DNA of 64,000 nt from Niebla homalea (taxonomy: Eukaryota; Ascomycota; Lecanoromycetes; Lecanorales; Ramalinaceae): assembly GCA_019925105.1 (NCBI GenBank), contig JAHGAU010000038.1, forward strand, positions 248,001-312,000, in the 5' to 3' direction. The first letter of the stretch is position 1. Each line of letters starts with the position of its first letter. The position numbers and the translations under genes were made by a program. Shown here one piece after another: positions 1 through 11,160 of the stretch. The notes below the pieces were generated by a model. That model ran no database searches, was not told the origin of the DNA, and worked only from the letters and a program-made list of their open reading frames with translations.

Positions 1-758
1 AATCACGTCATCATTCTCCCAAGCTATGATTGGTCAAAGTGGACAATGGAGTAGTTGTATCTTCGGAAGAGAAACAGTCCTTGGTTCCTTGATTCTCAGG
101 TCCATATGCCAGACATGTAGTCTATGGCGTTTCTCTTAATTGCGTTGGTGTTTCATATCGCCTCTACAGTAAATCCAGTTCTACAACTTATTTCGTCAAT
201 CATGTTTCGCAGAGGTTGTGTCCAAATTCATCATTCCCACAAATTTTGCTTATCTGAAAATAGTCATAATTTCGCGTTTGACCAAAGACAGAAAATTGAA
301 TTGCCAGAGAAGAAAAGGCGTTCAATGGACCAAATAGGGTCTGTGTTGTTTCAAGTTGTCGGTATCACTGAGCTTTGGATAATCGGTCAACGCTGTATCG
401 ATGTGGGACGGTCGCATTGTAGTCTAAGGCTCTTGGTCGACCTGATCGGTGGTGGTTCAGCGATTTACGTCGTGCATTAAGAGTCCACTTTCCCAAAGTA
501 TTTTGACATCGAATGGTTCTAGGTAAGTATCCGGCTGCCTAGTAAGAGTTCGACGAGAGACCAAAGTCTACCTTGAACCTGGTCCAGCTGTCAGGCTTAA
601 ATTGTTGTTGCATCAAAAGCCGGCATTTTGAACATTCAAGTTCAGAGTACTGTGCAGATGGCCAAATGAATTTGTACATCATGAGTAGGAAGGCGGAGTC
701 ATCCGGCTTGCATGCTTCTGAATTCGCTCGTTGCAGTCCCGAATGTCACCGGTACAGC
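1..758. other. left-edge non-coding stretch
   Basis: No gene is supported here. A 118-codon open frame at 124-480 (+) begins with a hydrophobic stretch but then loses any protein-like character, and no splice partner was seen. It lies just past the 3' end of the minus-strand gene that stops at 759, so some of it is probably that gene's 3' UTR. Confidence 0.4.
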
Positions 759-2420
759 TTATGCCATATACGCCAGTGCTGTATCAGGCGCCGAATCGTC
801 ACCAATGCCCGGCCCAACATCGCCGGAGGCCCGCATCATGATTGTATAGCAAGCGGACCTCATCAGACTCAGATACGCGTATTTGATGAGTATCTTGCTA
901 TCAAACTCTTCCGGTAGCTCGCCTGACTTCAAGATTTCCGTGCAAGCAATATCGAACGGCAGAGGCCAATCCTGGAGGGCTCTGGTACTGCGTCCCCACG
1001 ATGGAGCACCAAGCTCAGCCAGTGGAACAATGGTTCGCGCTACTATCTTGTCTGCTTGCGATGTAAAGATGCGCAATCCCACAGACATAAGCTGATGTAT
1101 GATGTGAGCCATACATTGATCAGCTCTCTGAATGATCTCCCAACAAATAGGCATGGTAGACTCGGCAAGATACATGCTTGGATCTTCCCTACCGATAAAT
1201 AACGAGTTGTTTAAAGCGGGGAATGAGGTGGCCACAATGGCCACAACTTCCGGGCATGCAATCAATTTGCTGGATTCTTCACATTCCAAGAACGTCGAGA
1301 AGAGCCTTGAGTATTCCTCTTGGGGCATGTCCGCGAACCCGGTCGTTCTATATCTCCAATATTCCCAAAGAAAAGGTGAAGAGCCCCCAGATCTTTCAAG
1401 GATGTCCTTTCTAAGCTGACAAGCTTCTTGTGACAAAGTAGGCGCGTTCTGGGTTTTGAGCTCAGCTCTCATAATCTCATAATGATGCCCTTTGACAATG
1501 ACCTCTGCAAAATTTGCACACCAGGCTCGGGAATGAGAAGGTGGGACCGTTTTGTAGACACGAACATGACCAAACGCCATGAAACAAGCGGCCCCAAGGA
1601 TCGTGTCCGAAACACTATTTTCTGGCCAACCTTGCTCCTTGAGTACGCCGACTTTCCGCTCCTGCAATGTCATGAGTTTGACATAATCTGGCTGGTATGA
1701 ATCATCTAAGAATCGACCGAAGATAACATTGGGCCATACCCCTCTAATTTGGCGGAGTGCATCTCCGTGCTGACGAGTAACTTCAGTCTCCATCCAGGGG
1801 TCGCTTCGGAAGACGCTGTAATGAAGCATCAATCCCAATGTAGGATGAACAGATGATGAAACGCTACCACTTCCACCGGCCAGAGTTATCTGCCCACCCC
1901 CGGGGGAATAATTGATCACTTGCATGCCCATAGCGACGCAAGTTAACATGACAGTGAGTGCATCCACACGAGTAGGGGCGATAGTCAATTCATCTGGTAT
2001 GCGATCACCACTTTCCTCCCGTATGCCGATGTCCTCCGGCTGGAGGAAGGAGAAGTGGACGAGATCCTGTACGAGGGAAACCCAACAGCCTTGATCATGC
2101 GTACGCTTGGATCTTCGTTCCAGTGCTCGTTGATGGACCTCCGGTGCTGCTTTATCAATCTGGACCGTGGGACTCACTCTGAGAGAGGTATACACAGATG
2201 CCGGAAGAGCAAAAAGGATTGCCTCATATTTGACCGTGAAGCGAAATTGACGCCAGTGCCATTCGCGGATACCGCCCCTGGTGACCCCACCAGTGACGAG
2301 ACGATCGCATTTCTTGATCACATAGGCTGTAGCTAACAGCGCTTGGGTGAGCTGCAATCCCGCTATTAGGAGGGCAACAGCAGCCACTATCAGAGCTGCA
2401 AGTGCGGACACATCGACCAT
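759..2420 (-). CDS. unrecognised membrane-associated protein
   Basis: Open frame of about 553 codons. I chose the ATG at 2420 because the frame continues upstream to 2570 without an ATG. Right after this start is a strongly hydrophobic segment (about residues 5-27, rich in Ala/Leu/Val/Ile), followed by Cys/Lys/Arg and a Trp-rich patch (REWHWRQF). A further hydrophobic stretch lies around residues 50-65. The middle contains a Gly/Ser-rich loop and a second weak hydrophobic segment; the C-terminal half is soluble-looking with several Cys. Similar proteins of unknown function occur widely in filamentous fungi, but I cannot name a domain or role. Upstream exons cannot be excluded. The next gene upstream (haspin) ends at 3290 on the same strand. 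Confidence 0.6.
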   Translation of the reverse strand: MVDVSALAALIVAAVALLIAGLQLTQALLATAYVIKKCDRLVTGGVTRGGIREWHWRQFRFTVKYEAILFALPASVYTSLRVSPTVQIDKAAPEVHQRALERRSKRTHDQGCWVSLVQDLVHFSFLQPEDIGIREESGDRIPDELTIAPTRVDALTVMLTCVAMGMQVINYSPGGGQITLAGGSGSVSSSVHPTLGLMLHYSVFRSDPWMETEVTRQHGDALRQIRGVWPNVIFGRFLDDSYQPDYVKLMTLQERKVGVLKEQGWPENSVSDTILGAACFMAFGHVRVYKTVPPSHSRAWCANFAEVIVKGHHYEIMRAELKTQNAPTLSQEACQLRKDILERSGGSSPFLWEYWRYRTTGFADMPQEEYSRLFSTFLECEESSKLIACPEVVAIVATSFPALNNSLFIGREDPSMYLAESTMPICWEIIQRADQCMAHIIHQLMSVGLRIFTSQADKIVARTIVPLAELGAPSWGRSTRALQDWPLPFDIACTEILKSGELPEEFDSKILIKYAYLSLMRSACYTIMMRASGDVGPGIGDDSAPDTALAYMA

Positions 2421-3289
2421 ATTGAGTGTAAGTCCCGCTACGGTCCTTGATAAGAATGTCACAGTGGAGGCTGTGCGTAGATAATTGAGCTCATTAATCT
2501 GCGTTGAGAAACTTGTCCAGTCGATGCAGCGCCTTGCAAGCAGGCTCCCTTTTATCGGGATGAAATGCAATATAAGTATGACTTAAGTCCCCTACAATTC
2601 ATGTAATTTTCGGATTGGCAGCCCCCGTCAAGTATTGCTCAATATAATCATGATTTCCAGTTCATGGGTGATTCTTGTCTAATCGCTGCGTATCGAAGTC
2701 GATGTCTAGCTATACGAAATCGGCGAATCGTGACGGAATAGGAATTGTCCACTAAGCATACTTGAGACTACGAACCGCCAGCATCAAAAAGGCCGCCTAT
2801 TAGTGAGACCCTACCAACAACAATTGGAAGTCACGATAGCCAATGCGAGAACCTCTAATCAGGAAGGACAATATTGCTTCTTACACCTCAGCTCGATCAT
2901 ATCGAAACCTGTCAGATCCCCCCCTGGTGAAAGAGGAGACCATGTAAAAAAGACAGGATCAGGTTGAAGCTCAAAGCTGGTAGCAGCTGCCTAAAAGGGT
3001 GGAAAGCAGGTAGCCGCTAGCGTCATCACGTTTTAACCATTGAGGCCCAATATCCAATAGCATAAGTAGATAGACCTACCTGAGAGGCGGTCTCCATCCT
3101 CTATCAATTTGCTGGGGCAACATTGATGAAAGCAAGGTTGACGCCACGTATCGTATATTATTACAATAATGATCCGAAGACATTTCCGCTTTTTCACTCA
3201 AGATCTCAGGAGGTTTATATCGTGTAAGGTATCGTGTATAGCAATGCCGACTCCTCATTTACATAATAACCCAGGTCCTGATGTAAATG
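2421..3289. other. intergenic spacer upstream of the membrane-protein gene
   Basis: About 870 bases with no credible coding frame. It must hold the promoter of the minus-strand gene starting near 2420 and the 3' end of the haspin gene. No distinct operator, repeat or RNA gene was recognised. Confidence 0.4.
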
Positions 3290-5218
3290 CTACGCCATGT
3301 TGCCCTGTCGAAGTATCTCGCTCTCCAAAACGTTGACCGCGCTCTCCCAGACCTCTTCATCTCCTTCTGCCACCTCGATCTGCCCCATTGCAACCTCTAC
3401 CCCGGTCCACAAGGCCGCCTTGACTTCCTTCAACCTATCCAATATCACGTTCCCTTCCTTCCCCAATTCTTTCCCCCTCTTCGCTCCTCTCTCTTTCTTA
3501 AGCCTGACGTCGTCACCAAGTCCACATTTCGCCAACAACATCACCAACACGTGATGCAGCCAGACTAGATTTGTAGCTGGCATGAAGGACTTCCATTGAT
3601 CCTCGGTCCCGGCCTTTGGCTTTCTGCCGCGGCGGGCACTGTCTGAATGTGGCTTGCGAGTGCAGTGATAATGTAACATTATATCTCGCATATGGCGGTA
3701 TGTATCATATTGGAGTTGATCGAGCGGGTCGTCACTGTCCTGAGTGAAAAGGGTTGGATCACGCATCGAATTCGCGAAGATCTCATGATTGGTATTCTCT
3801 GGTTCTGATAATGATGACGGTGATGGAGGGGTCTTTGCAAGGCCGGCGTTTGCGTTCAAGGATGTCGGTTTGTCGATTGACGCGCGCGAGAGTGTGTAAT
3901 CGATCAGAGTAACCTCCAGGTCCGTAAATTTCCTGACCAAAGAATCACTTGGGTTTCCCGTAATGAAGCTATCAACTGCCTCCTCGCCAATTCCAGAAGC
4001 ATCATGATACGACCACCGTTTATTGTGAGACTTCCGTCTCTTCACACAAATGTTCCCTAGATGCAAGTCCCGATGCTCGAATCCTGTTTCAGCCTCGCCT
4101 TGTGCAGCCGCCTCCACAGTCGCCCAAAACACGTCCCACAATTCCTTCACATCAAATGAGCTAGGATCTCTCTTCAGCCAATTTTCAACATCCTCCCCAG
4201 CATCACTCATCTCCACAAATAGCCATACTTGGTCGGGCCCATACTCCCTCTCTTCCTCCTCACAAGGAGCTTCCTGCTTCCCGCTAAGCTCGTACTGTTT
4301 CATCTGCTCTTGGGACCATGTTCTTTCCACCTCCCTAAGCTCTTTCGGGATGGACCCCTGCAATACCAACGCGCTTCGGAATTCCACGAACCCAGGCGTC
4401 TTACTCATAGCTTCTAGAAGCCTACACTCTGCGATTGCATCATCGATGAGTGTGGCTCCCTCGGTTCTGCTTCCCTTACCATGCCGTGGCTTCAAAGGCA
4501 TAAGTTTCCAGATCGTGTAGGTGGAAGGTTCCTCAGGCAGGGCCAGACGTAATATGCTGGCATAGGAACCCTGGGCTATTTTTGTAATGGAGAGATTCGT
4601 AGCCCATTGAGAGTATTGCGCGGAAAATGAGAGCGGTGCAGGGGATGTGATGTACGGAAGTGAGAAGAGGGCGGTGAGCTCCGGAGGGGCAATGGTGCTA
4701 GTGGGAGGCGACGGTCTTCCTGATGGATCTCTGTAAAGTGATCCTGGCCATTTTCTGCTTCGGCTGGGTCCTGCAAATTCTTCCCCTTCAGTTTTGAGGG
4801 TTTCTGCCTTCCTAGACTCGATCTGCGTTTCTTTTTGCTTCAACGCATTGGCGCTGTCTTTTCCACCAACTCCAAAGGCTGCCTTCTTTGCCTTAGGTTT
4901 GCGTCCTCTACGCACTGGGCCAGCGTTTGCATTTCGAGGTTCTGTCTGATCTTTTTCCTCTGGAGAGACCTTGATAGAAAGGGAAGTGTCTTGATTTGTG
5001 AGGGATTGGCCTTCCCCCAGGTCTTCTATCTCGCTGGAGGAAGTCGAGAGACATAGATTGTGCGACACAGGTTTCAGAGGTGTTCTCCCGTTACCGGCGA
5101 TCGATGCCTTGCGTGGTGGAGTGGGGATTGCGGGCGATATGTTGAGGTTGTCGAGCGCTGTCACTAGGTCATTGCAACGCCTTTTCCCATATACATGACT
5201 CCGTGCTTTGTTTACCAT
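3290..5218 (-). CDS. haspin-type serine/threonine protein kinase
   Basis: Single-exon protein of 642 residues. Haspin kinases phosphorylate histone H3 on Thr3 at mitotic centromeres, which recruits the chromosomal passenger complex. The sequence shows a glycine-rich loop (IAQGSYAS, about 214-221), a candidate ATP-binding Lys in IWKLMPLK (about 238), the catalytic loop HRDLHLGNICVK (382-393), and DYT at 440-442 in place of DFG, which is the hallmark of haspin. An acidic insertion (about 319-325) precedes the hinge VWLFVEM. The N-terminal ~180 residues are Ser/Pro/Lys-rich and disordered-looking, and include VYGKR near the start, similar to other fungal haspins. The motif RRGRKPK, AT-hook-like, occurs at 103-109 and again in the C-lobe near residue 555. 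A real ATG lies at 5218; its 3' end faces the membrane-protein gene. Confidence 0.93.
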   Translation of the reverse strand: MVNKARSHVYGKRRCNDLVTALDNLNISPAIPTPPRKASIAGNGRTPLKPVSHNLCLSTSSSEIEDLGEGQSLTNQDTSLSIKVSPEEKDQTEPRNANAGPVRRGRKPKAKKAAFGVGGKDSANALKQKETQIESRKAETLKTEGEEFAGPSRSRKWPGSLYRDPSGRPSPPTSTIAPPELTALFSLPYITSPAPLSFSAQYSQWATNLSITKIAQGSYASILRLALPEEPSTYTIWKLMPLKPRHGKGSRTEGATLIDDAIAECRLLEAMSKTPGFVEFRSALVLQGSIPKELREVERTWSQEQMKQYELSGKQEAPCEEEEREYGPDQVWLFVEMSDAGEDVENWLKRDPSSFDVKELWDVFWATVEAAAQGEAETGFEHRDLHLGNICVKRRKSHNKRWSYHDASGIGEEAVDSFITGNPSDSLVRKFTDLEVTLIDYTLSRASIDKPTSLNANAGLAKTPPSPSSLSEPENTNHEIFANSMRDPTLFTQDSDDPLDQLQYDTYRHMRDIMLHYHCTRKPHSDSARRGRKPKAGTEDQWKSFMPATNLVWLHHVLVMLLAKCGLGDDVRLKKERGAKRGKELGKEGNVILDRLKEVKAALWTGVEVAMGQIEVAEGDEEVWESAVNVLESEILRQGNMA

Positions 5219-5430
5219 CGCTATAAAGGCTTATAAGTTCGCTGTATGCGTTCGGGAGACGATTGAACTGAGCAATGATAATTTCAGGCTGACGAGGCTG
5301 GTTCACATTTGTTGACATTTGCGTGCTGGTAAAACGTTCTTCCCGAGCCGAGGCGTTGCTCAGGAGATCCAGCAAGCCAAGCCAGCCAAGCCAGCTCTCT
5401 CTGTCCGCCAGTAGAAGCGTAACCTAGTAG

Positions 5431-7965
5431 CTATTCGGATTGCTGCCTTCCATCTTGCGAGTTCTCGACTCGCCATTCCTCATCTCTGTCACCGTGCATT
5501 TGACGACCTTCTCCGCCTACTTCAAGGTCTTGGGCATGACGAACGAAAAGATCCTTTCCCCAGATATCTTCCATGCGCTGGACGTAAGCGCCATATTGGG
5601 CCCGCACGTCACCATTGTCAAGTCGCTCATTGTTCATGCTCTTTGCGTGACGATTAAGACGCCGGCTGGAGGTTTGACTCCCAAAGAGCTGGCCAAGTCT
5701 TTCGTTGCATGCCTTGGCGACTAGGTCTTTCTGCACCTCGACTCCGCGCGCGTATAATTCTTGTAGTAGGAGTAGTCCCCATGTCCATTGCGTTGGATGG
5801 GCCTGAGGCACAGCAAATCTATGCGACTTCATGTTGTGTTTTGCATCTTGTTGGAAGCCCCAGGCAACGATCCCTATTTGCGCGTGCTTTGTGAAAATTT
5901 GATGAAGCAAAAGTTTTGTGCTCTCATTTTTGGAGGTATCCTGCCTGGACTGTACACCAGTCGCATCCACAGCTCGAGTAGTAGTAAGAGGCTGTGTTTG
6001 GGGACCTAAAACGCCTCTGACAGAGTCTCTAGTCGAGTAGGCTGACGACAAGGAGTGGGCTTGCGGCATGTAGTTGCTGTAATGATCTACAAGCCAAAGT
6101 GCCAATTCCCGAAACTCCCTCAAAAAGCCAAACATACCGAAGCGTCGTAAGATTTCTCTCCATGCAAGGATTGGCACTTCGCCGCCACTCTGCAGTGTTT
6201 GTCTCATGACAGCCGCCACAAGATGAATATCTTTGAGCATCACACTGGGGAGATCTAGACGATGATGACGCCGCTTCTGGAACAGGAGGACGCGAAGATG
6301 TCGGCTTGACTTGGGAGTCAGAGGAATGGAGTCCTGCTTCATTCGTTCCAATAGCGATGTGACGTGTTTGAATTTTTGTAATCTTAGATAGCATCGAAGT
6401 CGAATATTAATGCTGTGGGCCTCAAGTAGAGCGTGAGAGACCTCGGAAGTCATAGCAGCAAGCAGCATCTGTGCCTGTGCTTCTTCCTGACGGTCGTAAT
6501 GCATTGTGTAGAGTTCTTCTAGGGCATTTAGATCCTCATAGACAGCAGGGTGAACATCACTTTCGATGAGGCAGCGTAGAAATTTTGTTGAATTTCTTAC
6601 TGCAGCTTGCCGAACCATAGTGGAGTACTTCGAGGAGTCAATGGCTATCCCTGCATTTTTCAAGAGGTCTAGATGCCGGCAAATAGATTCAGGATCGCAG
6701 TCGTCTCTTATGACAATCTCACGGACAGATTCGGGCCCTATACATTCTGTAGCCATCATTTGGAGACCATCAATGACCGTCTCGACCCTGATCAGCTTGG
6801 TAGCGAAGAAACGGGCACAGAGGCTGTCACTGAGAACTTTAGGACTGATTCCATGGACGGCACCGAGTTGGCGATCGAGGATCTCTTGACTGATGGGTAG
6901 CTGACTTTGAGACCTGGCGAACTCATTCAACCCATCTTGAAGGGTCTTATGTCCTGAAGCTAAGGTGCTCGTGATCAATTTCTCGACCTTTCTGTTGTCC
7001 TTCATTCTGGAATAATGAGAAAGTAAGGATCTAAGGGATGCAAATTTGGATGGGAAGTCCTTGCTTTCGAAAAGAAGGAAATGCCAACGGAAGGCCGTCT
7101 CATACTTCTGCGCAAGGCACAATTGGGAGACGATGATGTCATACATCGGATGGATCTGATGTCTTGCAAAGATTTTCTCAAAGGTCTTCACGTTGTTATG
7201 CTCGATGGCTTGTGCCAAGAGCAGCTCGTAGTCTTTTGCACAAGGGGGAAAGGTAGTCCCCAGCTTATCGTGCCACTTTGTAGCATTTATGGGGTCAGCC
7301 CTCAGCTTTGAGCCAATGATGGTCCGGTACATTTTGGGATATGATCGGCCAGTCGTGGCCCGCTGGAGGGCAGCATACTTCAAAACGTCCTCGAGAAATG
7401 CCTCGTTCTGCAGAGCGGCCTGTAGGATGCGGATCCAAATCTCATTCGCTTTCGGACCTGCCGACGGAATGACAAAATCCAGTTCGATCATCTTCTTGAA
7501 TGTGTCCTCTATTCCCTGGGCTCCATTATGTCGGTGCTGAAATCTCAATTTCTCCAACCAGAGCTGGATGTCTTTCTCAGTCGCAGGGCTCGAGGCAATC
7601 AACCCAGATCCATTGGCCTTCGAAAGGTCCAAAGCCGCTTCCTTCTCATGGGGCTGACAGCCGGATACTTGGCCTTGCTGGCCATGACAGGTCTTATGGG
7701 ACGCTGATGCAGCTGCGCCGAGCTCAGCGGAAAGGCCCGTGAGGTGGGTTATGCGCACATCTGACTTTGCTGCAGCATCTGAGCGCTGGGCATTGATTGC
7801 TGAAGGAATGACTGTTGTATTTGTAACGCGTTCTTTCGTAAAGCCATCAGCTTCCTCATCACTACCGCTTGAGTAGCGTTTGATTGAAGCTCTTGCCCAT
7901 CTTATGTTCGGCTGATAATGGCTCGCACAGCGGCTTACGCACAGTCGACGTATTGCCCATTGCAT
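5431..7965 (-). CDS. mitochondrial pentatricopeptide-repeat-like protein
   Basis: Protein of 844 residues from the ATG at 7965. The frame runs on to 8073 without an ATG, and the 36 extra codons follow a CTTTCAG that could be a splice acceptor, so a short upstream exon remains possible. The N-terminus MQWAIRRLCVSRCASHYQ is rich in Arg and free of acidic residues, followed by KRYSSGS, a good mitochondrial presequence with a plausible cleavage site. The body is entirely helical in character, with repeated Leu/Ala-rich hairpins such as the stretch around residues 200-330, typical of fungal PPR proteins that bind organellar transcripts. I infer a role in mitochondrial RNA processing or translation; the precise target cannot be read. 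It shares a 376 bp divergent promoter region with coronin. Confidence 0.7.
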   Translation of the reverse strand: MQWAIRRLCVSRCASHYQPNIRWARASIKRYSSGSDEEADGFTKERVTNTTVIPSAINAQRSDAAAKSDVRITHLTGLSAELGAAASASHKTCHGQQGQVSGCQPHEKEAALDLSKANGSGLIASSPATEKDIQLWLEKLRFQHRHNGAQGIEDTFKKMIELDFVIPSAGPKANEIWIRILQAALQNEAFLEDVLKYAALQRATTGRSYPKMYRTIIGSKLRADPINATKWHDKLGTTFPPCAKDYELLLAQAIEHNNVKTFEKIFARHQIHPMYDIIVSQLCLAQKYETAFRWHFLLFESKDFPSKFASLRSLLSHYSRMKDNRKVEKLITSTLASGHKTLQDGLNEFARSQSQLPISQEILDRQLGAVHGISPKVLSDSLCARFFATKLIRVETVIDGLQMMATECIGPESVREIVIRDDCDPESICRHLDLLKNAGIAIDSSKYSTMVRQAAVRNSTKFLRCLIESDVHPAVYEDLNALEELYTMHYDRQEEAQAQMLLAAMTSEVSHALLEAHSINIRLRCYLRLQKFKHVTSLLERMKQDSIPLTPKSSRHLRVLLFQKRRHHRLDLPSVMLKDIHLVAAVMRQTLQSGGEVPILAWREILRRFGMFGFLREFRELALWLVDHYSNYMPQAHSLSSAYSTRDSVRGVLGPQTQPLTTTRAVDATGVQSRQDTSKNESTKLLLHQIFTKHAQIGIVAWGFQQDAKHNMKSHRFAVPQAHPTQWTWGLLLLQELYARGVEVQKDLVAKACNERLGQLFGSQTSSRRLNRHAKSMNNERLDNGDVRAQYGAYVQRMEDIWGKDLFVRHAQDLEVGGEGRQMHGDRDEEWRVENSQDGRQQSE

Positions 7966-8341
7966 ATGACATTGGGCCAGCAGAGTGTTTGCTCTCTGAT
8001 TGACTTGATCTGACCTAAGAATGGCAGCAATTTGGTGACGAAGAGTGGAAGGGAGCAATGCCTGAAAGCGCAATGATGGCGAGAATGAGGAGACTCAGCC
8101 AAGTCTGTTCTCAGAAATATGACTCGGTGCGTAGTTTTGAGTCCTGCGCTGGCGGTTCAGTTCAGCTCAAGACAAAGAACATCCGAGGATCAGCAGAACA
8201 TGCATGAACCTGCTCTATTCCGTATGTTCCCTCGGTCTCCCCTAGCTCTTCGTTGACCTCTTGCTCGACTTTCCCTTCAATGACACCAAAAGACTACACT
8301 TTCCCCTGATCCTTGTCCAGTATTGAACCGCATGCGCACCA
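7966..8341. promoter_or_regulatory. divergent promoter region between PPR protein and coronin
   Basis: The PPR-like gene runs leftward from 7965 and coronin rightward from 8342, so this interval must contain both 5' regions. It has pyrimidine-rich blocks (for example around 8225-8275) on the plus strand shortly before the coronin ATG. No specific factor site is claimed. Confidence 0.5.
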
Positions 8342-10435
8342 ATGTCAGGTCGCTTCGTCCGATCGTCAAAGTACCGCCACGTCTTTGGGCGGTCCACCCG
8401 CAAGGAGTCATGCTACGATAACCTGCGAGTCTCACGTAACGCCTGGGACACCAATCTTGTAAAAGCCAACCCGAGATACCTATCAGTCAATTGGGAAGCC
8501 AGTGGGGGAGGCGCCTTCGCCGTCATACCTATCGAGGAGAAGGGGAGACTACCAGAGCATATACCATTGTTCAGGGGGCATACGGCTGTTGTATTGGATA
8601 CAGATTGGTGCGGCTCGCTAGAAAAAGATATAGCTGCCGAATTTTGTGTACTAAGAGAGGTGGTACAGGTCACCGTTCAATGATTCTTTGATAGCTTCAG
8701 CATCAGACGACGCCAAGGTAGGAGCACATGGAACACAAGAGGAGGTCATAGCTGATTCCGGCAGGCATTCATATGGAGGGTCCCCGAAGGTTTTAAACTC
8801 CGCGCGGATGAGGGCGAAGAGCTGAAGGATGTTGCGCCAGTTGCTAAGCTGACAGGGCATTCAAGGTGAGTGCCTGTCAACCATTGATCGTGATGGCTTT
8901 TGCTCATAGACATGACAGGAAGCTAGGGCACGTCCTCTTCAATCCTGCAGCCGAGAACATCCTTGCGACCTCATCTGGCGATTACACCATCAAGATTTGG
9001 GATATCGAGGCTGGCTTACCTAAGCTCACCCTAAAGCATGGGGACATCGTGCAGGGCCTGTCCTGGAGCGCCAATGGTTCAATGCTCGTCACTACATCAA
9101 GAGACAAGAAGCTTCGAATATGGGATGCCCGGCAAGAGAAGCCCGCGCACGTGGGACCAGGCCATGGCGGAGCGAAAGCGAGTCGCGTGACCTGGATGGG
9201 AGAACATGACAGGATAGCTACGACAGGCTTCTCAAAAATGAGCGATCGTCAGCTGGGACTATGGGACGTGCGAAAAGCTGACGAACCTATGGATGGCTTC
9301 GAGAGGCTAGACTCTGGCTCAGGTGTCTGCATGCCCTTCTGGGATGATGGCACACAATGCTTGTACCTGGCCGGTAAAGGGTAATTACTCCCCCTTTTCT
9401 TCCAGATAACCTTTCAATATGAGTGACTGACAGACATCCTACAGTGACGGCAACATCCGCTACTTCGAATACCAAAACGACAAATTCGAACCCCTCTCGG
9501 AATACAAATCCGCCGACCCCCAACGTGGCGTCGCCTTCCTCCCCAAGCGCGGCGTCAACGTGCACGAGAACGAGGTGATGCGGGCCTTCAAGACCGTCAA
9601 CGACTCCTACATCGAACCCATCTCCTTCATCGTGCCCCGCCGCGCCGAGGTCTTCCAAGATGACATCTACCCCCCAGCCGTAGGATCCAAACCCGCCATG
9701 TCATCCAGCGAATGGGTTGGCGGCAAGGATGCCTTACCTCCGAAGATCGATTTAAGCGCTGTGTACAACGGCGAAGAACCCACAGAAGTAGCTGCCGATT
9801 ACAAACCCCCTTCCCCCAACCCCGCACCTGTGCCCTCATCCACGAAGAAAACCGCTCCTGACCCAGAACCCGAACCGGCATCACAACCGTCCGCGCTGAA
9901 AGGTCCACCCCCCTCAATGACCACCCAAACCGCCAGCATCAAAGATCTCGCCTCCAAATACGACGACAACGACAACGACTCGCCTGACGACAATGACTCT
10001 TCCTCGTTTGAGGAAGTCGCCAAACCCATCGAGCGCCCTGCTCACCCTCCCTCATCATCCCAACAACAACAACAACAACCCCTCCCCTCAAACTCCGCCG
10101 CTCCCGTGAGCAATAGGAGTCTAGGCGATCCCCTCTCCCCCGTCCCCTCCTCCTCAAAACCAGACGACTTCGCCCCCTCCAACCTAGATCAAGCGGCCGC
10201 CTCCGCCACCACATCTTCCCAAATAGACTCCCAGAAAGAACCGCTGGCGCAGAGCAAAGCCGAACCCATCCCCGAGCAACTGCCTCCTCCTTCTTCCAAC
10301 AATAATACCACCACTACCACCACTGCACCCTCCACCGCCACGGTGGGTGGTGCTGGGTCAGGAGCAGCATCAGGAGGAGCAGCAGCAGCAGCAGCAGGTA
10401 ACAAAGCCGGAGCAGCTGACGGCGGTGGAGGAGGA

Positions 10436-10466
<31 letters not shown>

Positions 10467-10591
10467 TAGGCAGCCTCACGGAGATCAAGGCGCTGCTCAC
10501 GGAGCAATCCAAGACGATGAGCGCGCAGAACGAGACGATTGGGAAGCTGACCAGGGAGGTGGATCGCTTGCGCGCGAAGATGGGGGAGTGA
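8342..10591 (+). CDS. crn1: coronin (WD40 actin-binding protein)
   Basis: Five exons by splice and frame logic: 8342-8607, 8669-8717, 8765-8865, 8919-9380 and 9445-10591, giving 674 residues. Introns are 47-64 bp with GT-AG ends. The start MSGRFVRSSKYRHVFG is the canonical coronin signature, and joining the exons restores WSPFNDSLIASASDDAK, FIWRVPEGF and TGHSRKLGHVLFNPA in one frame. Coronin is a beta-propeller protein that bundles F-actin and modulates Arp2/3 at endocytic and cortical patches. After the propeller comes a long Pro/Ser/Gln-rich unique region with a polyglycine run (near 10430-10460), then a C-terminal coiled coil in the last ~40 residues (EIKALLTEQ to AKMGE), the expected trimerisation segment. 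Tracts of Gln, Thr, Ala and Gly suggest replication-slippage variation. Confidence 0.95.
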
Positions 10592-11160
10592 GTGAGTGAT
10601 AGGTTGGGCCCTGGGCGGATGGAGGAGCGGTTGGATTAGGTAGGTAGTGGGTGGGTGTGTGGGCAACAAGCGGACCTGGGTGGAGGAGGGGTGTTTTGCG
10701 TGGGTGGGGCAGACATGGGGTGGTGCAATCGTGGGTGAAGGGCATGATCGATTGGGCCCGCCCATACGGGGGGATCTACCCATCAGCACAGCATAGGGAA
10801 AGGCGTGAAAAAGGGGATTCACATTTCTGGTTATACGATTTTATGCGTGATTTCCCCTATCAAGCCCCCAAAAAAAACGGACTTTGACAAAACATCTTGC
10901 TTCATTCCTCCTATGCAATGCTAAGTATGTAGTAGTAGTAGTCGTGTGGGGCGTGAGCCCTTCTTCCTGTAATACCTAGCGTGTGTCTCTCTCTCTTTTG
11001 CAAAAAAATATTTGATGATGCCAAATTTGCCCCCTTGAACACCGAGCCTATTCATTTTCATGCTTGCTTCATCGTCATGATTCCATCTGGAAGATTTTCT
11101 CGGAAATGGTGACTCTCTTCATTCATGAAACATGATGCCATCACCAACACAATGCCAGAA
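10592..11160. other. convergent 3' spacer between coronin and FAD oxidoreductase
   Basis: Non-coding. It begins with a G-rich plus strand (GGGTGGGTG-like runs, 10600-10745), followed by AT-richer DNA with a TAG/AGT triplet run near 10925-10942. This must contain both transcripts' 3' ends. No terminator motif is claimed. Confidence 0.4.

Noticed and set aside
7966..8073. Upstream extension of the PPR gene
   Set aside because: There is no ATG in the extension, and it starts at a splice-acceptor-like CTTTCAG; the ATG at 7965 begins a good mitochondrial presequence.
10189..10512. Minus-strand 107-codon frame of Pro/Ala/Val
   Set aside because: It is the shadow of the coronin Gly/Ala/Thr-rich region.
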